A stretch of 64,000 bases of DNA from Hoeflea sp. (GTDB taxonomy: Bacteria > Pseudomonadota > Alphaproteobacteria > Rhizobiales > Rhizobiaceae): contig NZ_NVXQ01000001.1 in the NCBI RefSeq assembly GCF_002733955.1, forward strand, positions 62,001 to 126,000. Direction: 5' to 3'. Numbering within the stretch: position 1 is the stretch's first letter; each line of letters starts with the position of its first letter. Shown piece by piece: positions 8,256 to 16,863 of this stretch. Made by a program: the position numbers and the translations under genes. The notes below the pieces were generated by a model. It was not told the DNA's origin, made no database searches, and was given only the letters and a program-made list of their open reading frames with translations.

Positions 8256-8990
8256 ATGCTGCCCGATCCCGAATTTCCGCCCCTGTTGACGGGGCATGCG
8301 GTGCCTGCTTCGCAAGACCCGTTGATCGTTGCGCTTGAGCGCATGCGCGAAGCCAGGCTCGAAGCCGGCGATCTGTTCTGGTCGATGGCGGAAACCCACG
8401 CCCGTGCCGCGATCGCTCTCGAGCCAGACTGCAGCCTGGGCAAGGCACTGCAGATGGTGCCGCTGCTTATGGTTGCCATCGGCGATGCGCTGGGTGCCAT
8501 CGGACCGCCCAATCTGGCGCTGATGTATCGATGGCCGCAGACATTGCTCGTCAATGGTGGCGAGGTTGGCGATGTGTTCCTGCACGCGCCTGATGGCATC
8601 GGGCTTGAAGAAACACCCGACTTCATGGTTCTGGGGTTCTCGATTGCGATGAGCCTGCCGCCCGAAATCATCGACGCGCCGGGACTGACGAGCCATGCCA
8701 CCGCGCTGTTTGAAGAGGGTTGCGGTGATCTTGACCGGACCCAGGTGATCGAAGCGGTGGCCCGGCATTTCCTGTCCTGGGTCGATACCTGGGAACATGA
8801 CGGTTTTGCCGCAGCCCACGCCGATTTTCACGGCCGCATGCAACCGGCGGACACCATCGCGGTTCAGATCGGGCCAGTGACACATGAAGGCCGGATGATC
8901 GGCATAGATGAAGATGGCGGCCTGCTGTTGAAAGGCACTGACGGTGCCCACGGCCTGTCGCTGGCGCAAGGATTGGGGATGGCCGAGTGA
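8256..8990 (+). CDS. Biotin/lipoate protein ligase-like protein, probably catalytically degenerate
   Basis: A 244-residue protein with the overall fold signature of the BPL/LplA/LipB family followed by a C-terminal SH3-like part (about 205-244, MIGIDEDGGLLLKG). The adenylation motifs are missing. The position equivalent to KWPND reads RWPQT, and where BirA has its catalytic Lys this protein has NGGEVGD. The glycine-rich GRGR loop is also absent. It is thus unlikely to attach biotin or lipoate and more likely binds a protein or cofactor. Its stop overlaps the start of the next gene (GTGA), so the two are translationally coupled. Homologues of this type are recorded as ligase-family proteins in alphaproteobacteria without proven activity. 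Confidence 0.7.
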   Translation: MLPDPEFPPLLTGHAVPASQDPLIVALERMREARLEAGDLFWSMAETHARAAIALEPDCSLGKALQMVPLLMVAIGDALGAIGPPNLALMYRWPQTLLVNGGEVGDVFLHAPDGIGLEETPDFMVLGFSIAMSLPPEIIDAPGLTSHATALFEEGCGDLDRTQVIEAVARHFLSWVDTWEHDGFAAAHADFHGRMQPADTIAVQIGPVTHEGRMIGIDEDGGLLLKGTDGAHGLSLAQGLGMAE

Positions 8991-10009
8991 CATCGACGAA
9001 TGACAGGGTAAGGGGCGTGATCTGGAAATCCGCCGGACAGCATCTCACCCACAGGCTCGACAATGGTTGGCTTGCGGTGAGCGGGGATTTCCTGCGCGCC
9101 TATTACACAAGGCCCGAGATCCATCCGGTCGAGGAAAGCTGTGCGGTCGAGCATGCACTGTTCGAACGGTTGATGGCCGACCCGTTTGCGCCGGTCAGCG
9201 CCGAGGAACTGGCCAAGATTGCCGATCCGGATGCGGCGGAAAACTATGCCGTGGTACTGCGGTTTCGCGACCACCTGGTCGCCAAGGGGTCGATAGAGGC
9301 CGCCTATGCTTCGCTGTTTACCCCCGGCGCGCCGCTGGTCCCACCGGTGTTCATCAGCCAGATGGCGCATCTGATCATGGGCAACATCCTGATGGGCGAA
9401 ACCGATGCGATGGTGGCGCGCGGGGCTGAGCTGTTCTTCCGGGAGCAGACCGCCACCACATCAAACGAGCGGATGATGCTCGCCGATGCCGAGGTTGTGG
9501 AAACCCGCGCCCAGCAGACCGCGCTTTTGGCTCTGAGCGATCCCCGCCGCACCGAAGTCGACCTCGAAATCCTCAACGCCGAAGGCGCGGAAGACTACTG
9601 GGCTCGCGCCGACCGGTTTGATCTGGCGCTCGATTTCCGCTTTGCCGAGCCGGGGCAGGATGCCTTTGCCCGGCTGATCGAACGCTGGATCAGGCATTTC
9701 CTCGACATGCGGGTCCGGGTGCAGCCACTGCAGTCGGTCAAGGATCAGCGCTGGTCGTGGCATGTCGGACTTGATGCGGAGGCAACCCGCATCCTCAACG
9801 CGCTCTATGAGGGCGAGTATCTGCCCGAGCAGGGGCAGGGCAGCATCGTTGCCTTGTTCCGGATGGAGTTTCTCGATTACGACCGGGTGGTGGAGAAGAT
9901 GCGCCGCAAGCCGGCCTTTCTCGGGCTGGCTGTCGATGCGCATGACCGCATTCGCATGAAGCCGCAAAATCTCCTGATCAACCTGCCGCTCAACCAGGTG
10001 CTCCAGTAG
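8987..10009 (+). CDS. DUF6352 family protein
   Basis: A 340-residue soluble protein recognised as DUF6352. The GTG start at 8987 overlaps the preceding TGA by 4 bases. No catalytic motif, signal peptide or membrane helix is evident. The N-terminal half is helical (LLFERLMADPFAPVSAEEL-like repeats near 50-80). The C-terminal half contains RWIRHFLDMRVRVQPL and WSWHVGLDAEATRILNAL, which may be a dimer interface. It is the last gene of the + strand FDH run. Function unknown; its place suggests a dedicated FDH maturation or quality-control factor. Confidence 0.75.
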   Translation: MTSTNDRVRGVIWKSAGQHLTHRLDNGWLAVSGDFLRAYYTRPEIHPVEESCAVEHALFERLMADPFAPVSAEELAKIADPDAAENYAVVLRFRDHLVAKGSIEAAYASLFTPGAPLVPPVFISQMAHLIMGNILMGETDAMVARGAELFFREQTATTSNERMMLADAEVVETRAQQTALLALSDPRRTEVDLEILNAEGAEDYWARADRFDLALDFRFAEPGQDAFARLIERWIRHFLDMRVRVQPLQSVKDQRWSWHVGLDAEATRILNALYEGEYLPEQGQGSIVALFRMEFLDYDRVVEKMRRKPAFLGLAVDAHDRIRMKPQNLLINLPLNQVLQ

Positions 10010-10115
10010 CGCCCAGCACCGTCGCCGGCTGTTTCGCCGGAAAAGCAGCACAAGGTTTCACCGCCCGGGATATGTCTCCCGGCCATCTGCGTCCGAAAAA
10101 AGGCTGCTGGAAGAG

Positions 10116-10379
10116 TTACTGGGACTCGACCGCAATGGCGGTGATCTTTCCAACGCCGCTGTCGCCTGCGGAATCGTACTCGATGGTGACCTTGTTTCCG
10201 GCGCTCAGGCCTTCGGGCACGAGGTCACCTGCCGGCGCCAGATCCCAGACCGTCTTGTCATCGAGAACCAGGACATGATCGACCCGGTCATAGGCGACAA
10301 CCGTGCCTCCGGCGGTGTCCGCCAGAGCCGGTGTTGCGAGCATAGATCCAAGAAGTGCAAGAGCAGAAATCAGGCGCAT
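10116..10379 (-). CDS. Small secreted DUF1344 protein
   Basis: An 87-residue protein with a Sec signal (MRLISALALLGSMLATPALA) and a mature part of about 66 residues that should form a small beta barrel (GGTVVAYDRVDHVLVLDD, then GNKVTIEYDS). This is the DUF1344 pattern of Rhizobiales. The start at 10379 is preferred because a GGAGGA site lies 5 bases upstream; an ATG 12 bases earlier is in frame but falls before that site. It lies between two FDH-linked transcription units but faces the minus direction. Nothing ties it directly to formate metabolism. Confidence 0.7.
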   Translation of the reverse strand: MRLISALALLGSMLATPALADTAGGTVVAYDRVDHVLVLDDKTVWDLAPAGDLVPEGLSAGNKVTIEYDSAGDSGVGKITAIAVESQ

Positions 10380-10490
10380 GCGATCCTCCATACGACGTGT
10401 TGCCGCATAGCTATGCGCCTGTCCTGTCATTCCCGCAAGAGCCTTTGTCAGCCATGCAAACCGCGCTGCAAAGACCGGGCATCAACGCCG

Positions 10491-12521
10491 TTATTTATCG
10501 CTGAGGAAATCCTCCACCGTCAGACCCTGGCGGCCGGCCTCCAGATAGTCGTCGGTGGTGCGGGTGCGGCGCTTGTTCGCAATGGCAAAGGGGTCCGCCC
10601 CGTCGCGCGACAGCGATTCGAGCCGGCAGTCCTCGCACATGTGGATCAGGGCCCGTCGCTCCTCGCTGTCAAACATCCAGTTGCCCTCGAGCCGCCGCTC
10701 CACCGCCCGCAGCATGCCGCCGGCAGCAAAAGCCTTGCCGCAGGAGGTGCAGCAGGCCGGTTCGTCCTCATGCAGAGTGACAGGCTGCATCACGGCCGGT
10801 GACAGATTGTAGCGCGGCTCAAGGCTTATCGCTGATTCCGGGCAGGTCGATTCGCAGATGCCGCACTGGACACAGGCCGCTTCGACAAAGCGCAATTGCG
10901 GAGAGCCGGGTGTGTCGCGCAGCGCATCGGCCGGGCACGAGGATGTGCAGGCCATGCACAGCGTGCAGGCTTCCGTGTCCACCAGCACTGTTCCGTAAGG
11001 GGCGCTGCCGGAAAGCGGGAGGATGCCGGAAACGGGTGTACCGGCATCGGCCAGCACACCGAGTGCGGCGCGCGCGACTTCCCGCTTGCCGCCAAAGGGC
11101 GTGGGGGCGGCGCGTGTGAGTTCCGGCAGGTCGGGCAGGGCGTAAAGCGCGGATTCCACCTGATCCGGATCGGCTTCGAGCAAAGTCACGATCCGTCCGC
11201 CGCTATGGCCGAAGCCCGACAGCAGGGTTTCCATCAACTGGCTTTCTTCTGCGACCGCACTGAACTCCTCCGCCTTGTGCGGATCCCCGAGCACCACGAT
11301 CTGGCGGAACCCGGCGGCCAGCGCCGCTGCCATCACATCGTGGCCGATGCCGCTGGTCGCATGCATCTCCAGCGGAATGACCCTTGCCGGCAGGCCGCGG
11401 CCGAATCGCGCCATGGCTCCGATCAGAGGCGTGCCGTGGCTCGCATCATGCAGCAGCAGCACCGGCGCCTGGCCTTTCGCAGCGAGGTAGGTCCGGGCCA
11501 GCGTCTGGACCTTGAGGATCTGGTCGGTCCGTGTCGGATAGGCATAGGCTACCGCACCCGTCGGGCAATGGGCCGCGCAATTGCCGCAGCCGCCGCAGAT
11601 GCCAGGATCTATGGTGATGATGTCGCCCTGACCGGTGATCGCGCCGGCGGGGCACTGATCGATGCACTTGGTGCAGCCGGTTTTCCGCGACCGCTCATGG
11701 GCGCAGATCGAAGCGTCATAGGTAACATAAAGCGGCTTTTCGAAGCTGCCGACGTAATCCGAGGCCTCGATCACCGCTTCCAGGATGGCCACCGGATTGC
11801 CCGGATCGGCCCGGAAATAACCATCCCGGCCGTGGGCGCGCGTGAACAGCGCGGTCTCGCCGGAGATGTCGAAGATCACGCTGCAGCTGGTTTTCGCTCC
11901 GTCGCGGGGCATCGCAAAGTCCGGCTTCGCGCGCGACGATGGAAGCATCGCGGCGTAGCCGTCCACGACCAGCTCGAAGGCGCCAAGCGAACCGGTTGCA
12001 GAACTGACGCGCCCGGCGAAGATTGGAAACTCAAGCTCGGACGGCAGCACCAGATCGTCGACTGCACTGAGCAGCAAGGTCACCGACAAGCTCCGGTTGA
12101 GCCGTTGCGCTGCATCGAACGCGGCCTGGCCGGCCCCGATCACCAGGCACAGCCCGTCGCTCTCGATCGACCTCAGCCGCGCAGGCACCGTCGGCAGCTT
12201 GGCTGCAGTCAGCAGGGCTTCGATCTTCGGCGTCTTCGATGCGTTGTCAGCGGTCCAGCCCGCCATCTCCCGGATATTGACGAATGACAGGGCGTCATGG
12301 CCTGTTTCTGCAGCAATTTCCTCAAACAGCGGACGTTCCTGGGTGCAGGCAATGCAGATCGGTGATTCTGTGGCGAGCGCGGTCTCGAGCGCTCCCATTT
12401 CACTGCGGCAAAGCTGGGTGTGGCACGACACTTCGCCATAGGCTGACCCCAGTTTTGCGGGGTCTATGGACATGGTCTTCTCGCAGCTGCATACAAATAA
12501 CTTGGTTGCGTCTAAAACCAT
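10491..12521 (-). CDS. Multi-cluster 4Fe-4S protein with HdrA-like layout, FDH-associated
   Basis: About 676 residues, apparently cytoplasmic. In order: an N-terminal CxC (FVCSCEK) with more cysteines (CHTQLC, CIACTQ); a nucleotide-binding-like segment LVIGAGQAAFDAAQRL near 135; a first ferredoxin pair GCTKCIDQCP and GGCGNCAAHCP near 290-325; a Rossmann-like region; a second pair CTLCMACTSSCP and CVQCGICESTCP near 515-560; and C-terminal CTSCG and CEDC pairs. It should carry at least four [4Fe-4S] clusters plus zinc- or iron-type sites. The layout recalls HdrA/polyferredoxin proteins but lacks a clear full FAD domain. Start chosen at ATG 12521 (AAGGG upstream); a GTG at 12551 is the alternative. 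It diverges from DUF3305 and probably delivers electrons or clusters during FDH assembly. Confidence 0.75.
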   Translation of the reverse strand: MVLDATKLFVCSCEKTMSIDPAKLGSAYGEVSCHTQLCRSEMGALETALATESPICIACTQERPLFEEIAAETGHDALSFVNIREMAGWTADNASKTPKIEALLTAAKLPTVPARLRSIESDGLCLVIGAGQAAFDAAQRLNRSLSVTLLLSAVDDLVLPSELEFPIFAGRVSSATGSLGAFELVVDGYAAMLPSSRAKPDFAMPRDGAKTSCSVIFDISGETALFTRAHGRDGYFRADPGNPVAILEAVIEASDYVGSFEKPLYVTYDASICAHERSRKTGCTKCIDQCPAGAITGQGDIITIDPGICGGCGNCAAHCPTGAVAYAYPTRTDQILKVQTLARTYLAAKGQAPVLLLHDASHGTPLIGAMARFGRGLPARVIPLEMHATSGIGHDVMAAALAAGFRQIVVLGDPHKAEEFSAVAEESQLMETLLSGFGHSGGRIVTLLEADPDQVESALYALPDLPELTRAAPTPFGGKREVARAALGVLADAGTPVSGILPLSGSAPYGTVLVDTEACTLCMACTSSCPADALRDTPGSPQLRFVEAACVQCGICESTCPESAISLEPRYNLSPAVMQPVTLHEDEPACCTSCGKAFAAGGMLRAVERRLEGNWMFDSEERRALIHMCEDCRLESLSRDGADPFAIANKRRTRTTDDYLEAGRQGLTVEDFLSDK

Positions 12522-12596
12522 CTCAGCACCCTTGTTGTCGTCTGCAAACACCTTATACTTTCAACGGGAAGAGACAACCGTGATTGCCTCAAGACC

Positions 12597-13160
12597 GTGG
12601 AGGAACTGGCGGGCGTGTCGCGGGAACTGACAATTATGCTGGGAGTGATTGCCGAGAAGCGGCAATCGGTCTCACGCTGGGCAAAAGACTACTGGATGCC
12701 CGTCGGCGTGATGCTGGCGCCGGCCGACCTCAATGCGGGAGACATCCTGGTCAGCGATGACCGCATGACCCGCTACTACATGGGGCGGGTGGATCTCACC
12801 TGTTATGCCGCCGACACCGATGCCTATGTCGAGAATTTCGACAGCGGCAATCCCGCGCTCTATGTGGTGTTGCGGCGCGACAGCGAAAACGAGCACCCGC
12901 TCGACTGGTATGTCCAAAGCGTCACCGCCTCTCCGCACGCCGCCCAGGACTACGAGGTCGGCAGCGAAGACATCATCGAGCGCCTGCCGATGCCGCCGGA
13001 GATTGCCGAGGCAATCCTCGAGTTTCTCGACGCCTATCATGTCGAGACGCCCTTCCTGAAACGGCGGCGCGACAAGCTGGATCTAGAGGAACAGAAATTC
13101 GGCAAGCAGCCGATCTTTCTGAGCCGCAAGCGCTCGGACCGGGGAGACCTCGATGGCTGA
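12597..13160 (+). CDS. DUF3305 protein
   Basis: Up to 187 residues, recognised as DUF3305 from the N-terminal GVIAEKRQSVSRWAKDYW and PVGVMLAP segments. No membrane helix or catalytic motif is visible. The start is uncertain: GTG 12597, GTG 12618 and ATG 12636 are all in frame. The last begins just before the conserved segment and may be the true one. It overlaps the DUF3306 start by 8 bases, so the two are coupled. DUF3305/DUF3306 pairs are recurrent neighbours of formate dehydrogenase genes; their function is not established. It is transcribed divergently from the Fe-S protein across fewer than 80 bases. Confidence 0.75.
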   Translation: MEELAGVSRELTIMLGVIAEKRQSVSRWAKDYWMPVGVMLAPADLNAGDILVSDDRMTRYYMGRVDLTCYAADTDAYVENFDSGNPALYVVLRRDSENEHPLDWYVQSVTASPHAAQDYEVGSEDIIERLPMPPEIAEAILEFLDAYHVETPFLKRRRDKLDLEEQKFGKQPIFLSRKRSDRGDLDG

Positions 13161-13833
13161 CGAAAAAGAAGGGTTTCTCTCGCGCTGGTCAAAGCGCAAG
13201 CAGGCGCAATTGTCCAATCCGGATGTGGATCCCGACGATGGGGCGCCTGCGGCCGCACCGGTCGAGATCGATGAGGAGCAACTGGAAGCCGAGCGCAGTG
13301 AAGCCGAGGCCAACCGTCTGGCTGCCGAAGAGGTCGATCTGGAGAAGGTCGAATACGGTTTCGATTTCTCGATCTTCATGAAGCGCGGCGTGCCCGATGT
13401 CCTGCGCAAGAAGGCGCTGAAGAAATTCTTCAACTCCAACCCGGTTCTCGCCAATCTGGATGGCTTGAACGACTACGACGAGGATTTCAACAACCCGCTG
13501 CACATGGTCTACAAGTCGTCCTGGGACGTGGGCCGGGGTTTCCTGACGGAGGCGGAAAAGGTGCTGCAGCAGGCAACCGGACGTCTCACGCGCGATGAAC
13601 CGCTTCCTGACGCTGCCTCGACAGAGGTTCCCGAAGAGCTGGAAGCCGACGCGGCGGAAACGTCAGTTCCTGCTGGTGACGAGGCAAGCGCTGAGGCGGA
13701 TGCGGCCACCAACTCTGACGACCCTCAGGCCGAGGAGGCTCAGCCCCTCGATGCACAGCCGGAACCGGAAACCGCAGAGGTTGAACCGCCGCAACACAAG
13801 CGGGTGTCGATCAGGCAGCGGCTGAACGGATGA
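13153..13833 (+). CDS. DUF3306 protein
   Basis: A 226-residue acidic protein of family DUF3306. The opening EGFLSRWSKRKQ is the family hallmark. A folded core at about 60-140 contains DFSIFMKRGVPDVLRKKALK and FNNPLHMVYK. The last 80 residues are a low-complexity Glu/Ala/Pro-rich tail, probably disordered. It shares 8 bases with DUF3305, which implies stoichiometric synthesis. With its basic N-terminus and acidic tail it could act as a tether or assembly scaffold, but that is guesswork. Confidence 0.78.
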   Translation: MADEKEGFLSRWSKRKQAQLSNPDVDPDDGAPAAAPVEIDEEQLEAERSEAEANRLAAEEVDLEKVEYGFDFSIFMKRGVPDVLRKKALKKFFNSNPVLANLDGLNDYDEDFNNPLHMVYKSSWDVGRGFLTEAEKVLQQATGRLTRDEPLPDAASTEVPEELEADAAETSVPAGDEASAEADAATNSDDPQAEEAQPLDAQPEPETAEVEPPQHKRVSIRQRLNG

Positions 13834-13841
13834 TGCACGTG

Positions 13842-14087
13842 TCAGACGTTGGGGTCGGCCAGATGGTTGCGCAACATTTCGCTATAGGCTGCGGCCATCT
13901 CGTTCACGAAGGCTTCGTGATCGGCGACGTCGATCACGTTCTTGGCGACAAATGCGTTGTAGCGCGCTGCGCCATAAAGGAACGCCATGTGGATCTCAGT
14001 GGCGGGGATCTTGGCATTGGCCGTGTTGGCGGTGCGGACGAACCGATCGGCAAGCCTGACAAATTTTTCCGTTGCGGTGCTGTCCAT
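13842..14087 (-). CDS. DUF3144 protein
   Basis: An 81-residue soluble helical protein of family DUF3144. The core FVRLADRFVRTANTAN and FLYGAARYNAFVAKNV matches the family. It ends 8 bases from the convergent DUF3306 stop and starts about 100 bases before the divergent Mrp gene. No function is known for the family and nothing else in the sequence suggests one. Confidence 0.75.
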   Translation of the reverse strand: MDSTATEKFVRLADRFVRTANTANAKIPATEIHMAFLYGAARYNAFVAKNVIDVADHEAFVNEMAAAYSEMLRNHLADPNV

Positions 14088-14188
14088 CGCGGGTCTTCTC
14101 CATCACTCAATGACTGTCGAAGCGCCATGCCCGGATCCGAGACCGGAACCGGAATGAGAGCTGCGACAACTGGGGCGCACTATCGACC

Positions 14189-15343
14189 ATGGGGTACGCA
14201 GTGACAATCGCCATCGATCAGATTCTGGAACAACTCAAACGGGTCAAGGGGCCCGACCTGAGCGGCAATATTGTCGATCTCGGACTGGTTTCGGATATCG
14301 CAGCCAGCAATGATCAGGTCGCGTTCTCGATCACGGTTCCAGCCGATCGCGCCGCCCAGCTGGAGCCGTTACGCGCCGCAGCCGAAAAAGCGGCCCTGGC
14401 TGCGCCGGGCGTTGCCAAGGCGCTGGTCACGCTGACGGCGGACAGCAAGGAACAGCCCGCGCCCGTGCGCTCGGCACCGTCCATCGAGCAGGCCGCTGCG
14501 GTGCCTCCGCCGATGCAGAAACAGGCACCACAGCCGCAATCCGCGACCAGGGCTCCTGTGCCCGGGGTCGGGGCGATCATTGCCGTTGCCTCGGGTAAGG
14601 GCGGTGTCGGCAAATCCACCACGTCGGTCAACATCGCGCTCGGCCTACAGGCCCGCGGCCTCAAGGTCGGCATACTCGATGCCGACATCTACGGGCCGTC
14701 ACTGCCAAGGCTGCTCAATATCTCGGGCCGGCCACAAAGCGGCGGCGACCGCGTCCTCATCCCGCTTGAGGGCCATGGCCTGAAGGTGATGTCGATGGGG
14801 TTCATGGTCGACGAGGATACCGCCACGGTCTGGCGCGGGCCGATGATCATGCAGGCGCTGACCCAAATGCTGCGCGAAGTCGCCTGGGGCGAGCTCGATG
14901 TGCTGATCGTCGACATGCCGCCGGGCACCGGTGACGCCCAACTGACCATGGCGCAGAATGTGCCGCTGGCCGGCGCCGTGATCGTCTCGACGCCGCAGGA
15001 TCTGGCGCTGATCGATGCCCGCAAGGGGCTCAACATGTTTCGCAAGGTCGATGTGCCCATTCTCGGCATCATCGAGAACATGAGCTATTTCAGCTGTCCC
15101 GATTGCGATGGCCGGCATGCGATATTCGGCCATGGCGGCGCACGCGCGGAAGCCGAGCGCATTGGTGCGCCGTTTCTGGGCGAAGTCCCGCTGGTGATGC
15201 AGATCCGCGAGACATCCGACAGCGGCACCCCCATCGTGGTGTCCGATCCCGAAAGCGTTCAGGCCCAGATCTATCGCGACATTGCCGGGCTGATCTGGGA
15301 CCGGCTGACTGAAGAACGGATGCTGGCGGGAGGTCACGGTTAG
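14189..15343 (+). CDS. Mrp/NBP35-family Fe-S cluster carrier ATPase (ApbC-like)
   Basis: A 384-residue P-loop ATPase that carries and transfers [4Fe-4S] clusters. An N-terminal MIP18/DUF59 domain (about 1-80) is joined by an Ala/Pro/Gln linker to the ATPase domain. This has the deviant Walker A ASGKGGVGKST near 134, a switch segment DMPPGTGD, and the cluster-binding CPDC near 305. The start is ATG 14189; GTG 14201, four codons later, has an equally good GGGG upstream and cannot be excluded. The stop is 3 bases before tupB, so it appears to be the first gene of the tungstate operon. This placement suggests it loads Fe-S clusters for the FDH system rather than acting only as a housekeeping carrier. 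Confidence 0.88.
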   Translation: MGYAVTIAIDQILEQLKRVKGPDLSGNIVDLGLVSDIAASNDQVAFSITVPADRAAQLEPLRAAAEKAALAAPGVAKALVTLTADSKEQPAPVRSAPSIEQAAAVPPPMQKQAPQPQSATRAPVPGVGAIIAVASGKGGVGKSTTSVNIALGLQARGLKVGILDADIYGPSLPRLLNISGRPQSGGDRVLIPLEGHGLKVMSMGFMVDEDTATVWRGPMIMQALTQMLREVAWGELDVLIVDMPPGTGDAQLTMAQNVPLAGAVIVSTPQDLALIDARKGLNMFRKVDVPILGIIENMSYFSCPDCDGRHAIFGHGGARAEAERIGAPFLGEVPLVMQIRETSDSGTPIVVSDPESVQAQIYRDIAGLIWDRLTEERMLAGGHG

Positions 15344-15346
15344 GCC

Positions 15347-16054
15347 ATGCAGGATTTCGCAGGTGCATTCGGGCTGGCATTCGGGCTGATCGCTTCGGGC
15401 GATCCGGACCTGTTCGAGATTGTCGGGCTGTCGATGCGCGTCAGCCTGACGGCGCTGCTGCTGTCTTGTCTCATCGGTTTTCCCATCGGCGCGCTGCTGG
15501 TGGTGCGAAAATTCTTTGGCCGCGGCATCGTTATTGCCCTTGTCAATTCGATGATGGGGTTCCCCCCGGTGGTGATCGGGCTTCTGGTCTACCTGGCGCT
15601 GTCGCGCGCCGGCCCGCTGGGCTGGCTTGGCCTGCTCTACAGTCCGACGGCGATGATCATTGCCCAGACCCTGCTGATCGCGCCGATTGTTGCCGCCCTG
15701 TCACGCCAGGTGCTCGAAGCCCTGCAGGCCGAGTATGACGAGCAGTTCCGCTCGCTCGGGGTTTCGCGCGGCTCCGCCATGCTGGCGCTGATCATCGACG
15801 GGCGTTACGGTCTTGTCACCGTCGCACTGGCAGGCTTTGGCCGCGCCGTGGCCGAGGTCGGAGCGGTGATCATTGTCGGCGGCAATATCGAACATCTGAC
15901 CCGGGTGATGACCACGGCGATTGCGCTCGAGACCTCGAAAGGCGACCTCGGAATGGCGCTGGCGCTCGGGATCATCCTGATGAGCATCGCTGTCTCGGTC
16001 AATCTCGGCGCAAGCGCGCTGCGGGCGGTGGCGGAAAGGCAGGCCTATGCCTGA
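15347..16054 (+). CDS. tupB: Tungstate ABC transporter permease
   Basis: A 235-residue inner-membrane permease with about five hydrophobic helices. The ATPase-coupling loop reads SLGVSRGSAMLALIIDG near 138-155, and the helix after it contains GFGRAVAEVGAVIIVGGN, characteristic of TupB/WtpB-type permeases for tungstate. It overlaps the ATPase gene by 8 bases and follows mrp by 3. Together with tupC and tupA it forms a complete high-affinity oxyanion importer; Tup proteins are known to prefer tungstate over molybdate. Confidence 0.88.
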   Translation: MQDFAGAFGLAFGLIASGDPDLFEIVGLSMRVSLTALLLSCLIGFPIGALLVVRKFFGRGIVIALVNSMMGFPPVVIGLLVYLALSRAGPLGWLGLLYSPTAMIIAQTLLIAPIVAALSRQVLEALQAEYDEQFRSLGVSRGSAMLALIIDGRYGLVTVALAGFGRAVAEVGAVIIVGGNIEHLTRVMTTAIALETSKGDLGMALALGIILMSIAVSVNLGASALRAVAERQAYA

Positions 16055-16832
16055 CGCCGCACCGATCGTCTCACCTGGAAAATCGGACAAGGGACCGCCG
16101 ACGCCGCGTGATCGTTTGTTGCCGGGTGCACTCCGGCTTGATGGCCTCACGCTGCAAGTCGCGGGGAAGACGCTGGTCGATATCGAGAAACTGTTGCTGG
16201 AACCGCGCTCCGTCACGGTGGTCATGGGTCCCAACGGCGCCGGCAAAAGCCTGTTCCTGCGCCTGGTCCACGGTTTGATCCCGCCGACCAGCGGCTGGGT
16301 CAGCTGGGGCGAGGTTGCCTGCGGTGAAGCCACCCGCTCGACCCAAGCCATGGTCTTCCAGAAGCCGGTGCTGCTGCGCCGCTCAGTGGCCGCCAACATC
16401 GATTTCGTGCTGCGCCACCGCGCGGGAACCAGGGCCGAACGCCGGTCGCGGTGCGAGGAATTGCTGGCCCGGGTCGGGCTTGCCGGCCAGGCCGAACAAC
16501 CGGCGCGGCTCCTCTCAGGAGGCGAGCAGCAGCGGCTGGCACTGGCGCGCGCCCTGGCGACACGCCCAAAGGTGTTGCTCCTCGATGAGCCGACAGCCAG
16601 CCTCGATCCGGCATCGGTTCAGATGATCGAGCAGATCGTGCTGGCAGCGAGTGCGGAAGAGACAAAGGTGATTTTCGTCACCCATGATGTGGGCCAGGCC
16701 CGACGGCTCGCCGATGACGTGGCGTTCCTGCATCACGGCCAACTGATCGAACATCGCCCGGCGGCCGAGTTTTTCACCAGCCCGGCATCCGAAGCTGCCA
16801 ATGCCTATCTGGCCGGACGTATCGTGCTTTGA
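16047..16832 (+). CDS. tupC: Tungstate ABC transporter ATP-binding protein
   Basis: A 261-residue ABC ATPase with Walker A GPNGAGKS, Q-loop in MVFQKPVLL, signature LSGGEQQR, Walker B VLLLDEPT and switch His in VTHD. It has no C-terminal TOBE/MOP domain of the ModC type, which agrees with a TupC assignment. The first 30 residues are a Pro/Lys-rich extension before the nucleotide-binding fold; the overlapping start inside tupB supports this reading. Confidence 0.88.
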   Translation: MPDAAPIVSPGKSDKGPPTPRDRLLPGALRLDGLTLQVAGKTLVDIEKLLLEPRSVTVVMGPNGAGKSLFLRLVHGLIPPTSGWVSWGEVACGEATRSTQAMVFQKPVLLRRSVAANIDFVLRHRAGTRAERRSRCEELLARVGLAGQAEQPARLLSGGEQQRLALARALATRPKVLLLDEPTASLDPASVQMIEQIVLAASAEETKVIFVTHDVGQARRLADDVAFLHHGQLIEHRPAAEFFTSPASEAANAYLAGRIVL

Positions 16833-16863
16833 GCTGAAGCTGAACCATATTGCAGAGGAAGAT

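Noticed and set aside
10896-12287. 463-codon + strand frame opposite the Fe-S protein
   Set aside because: The minus-strand gene has conserved cysteine motifs; the + frame is Arg/His/Gly-rich with no recognisable domain.
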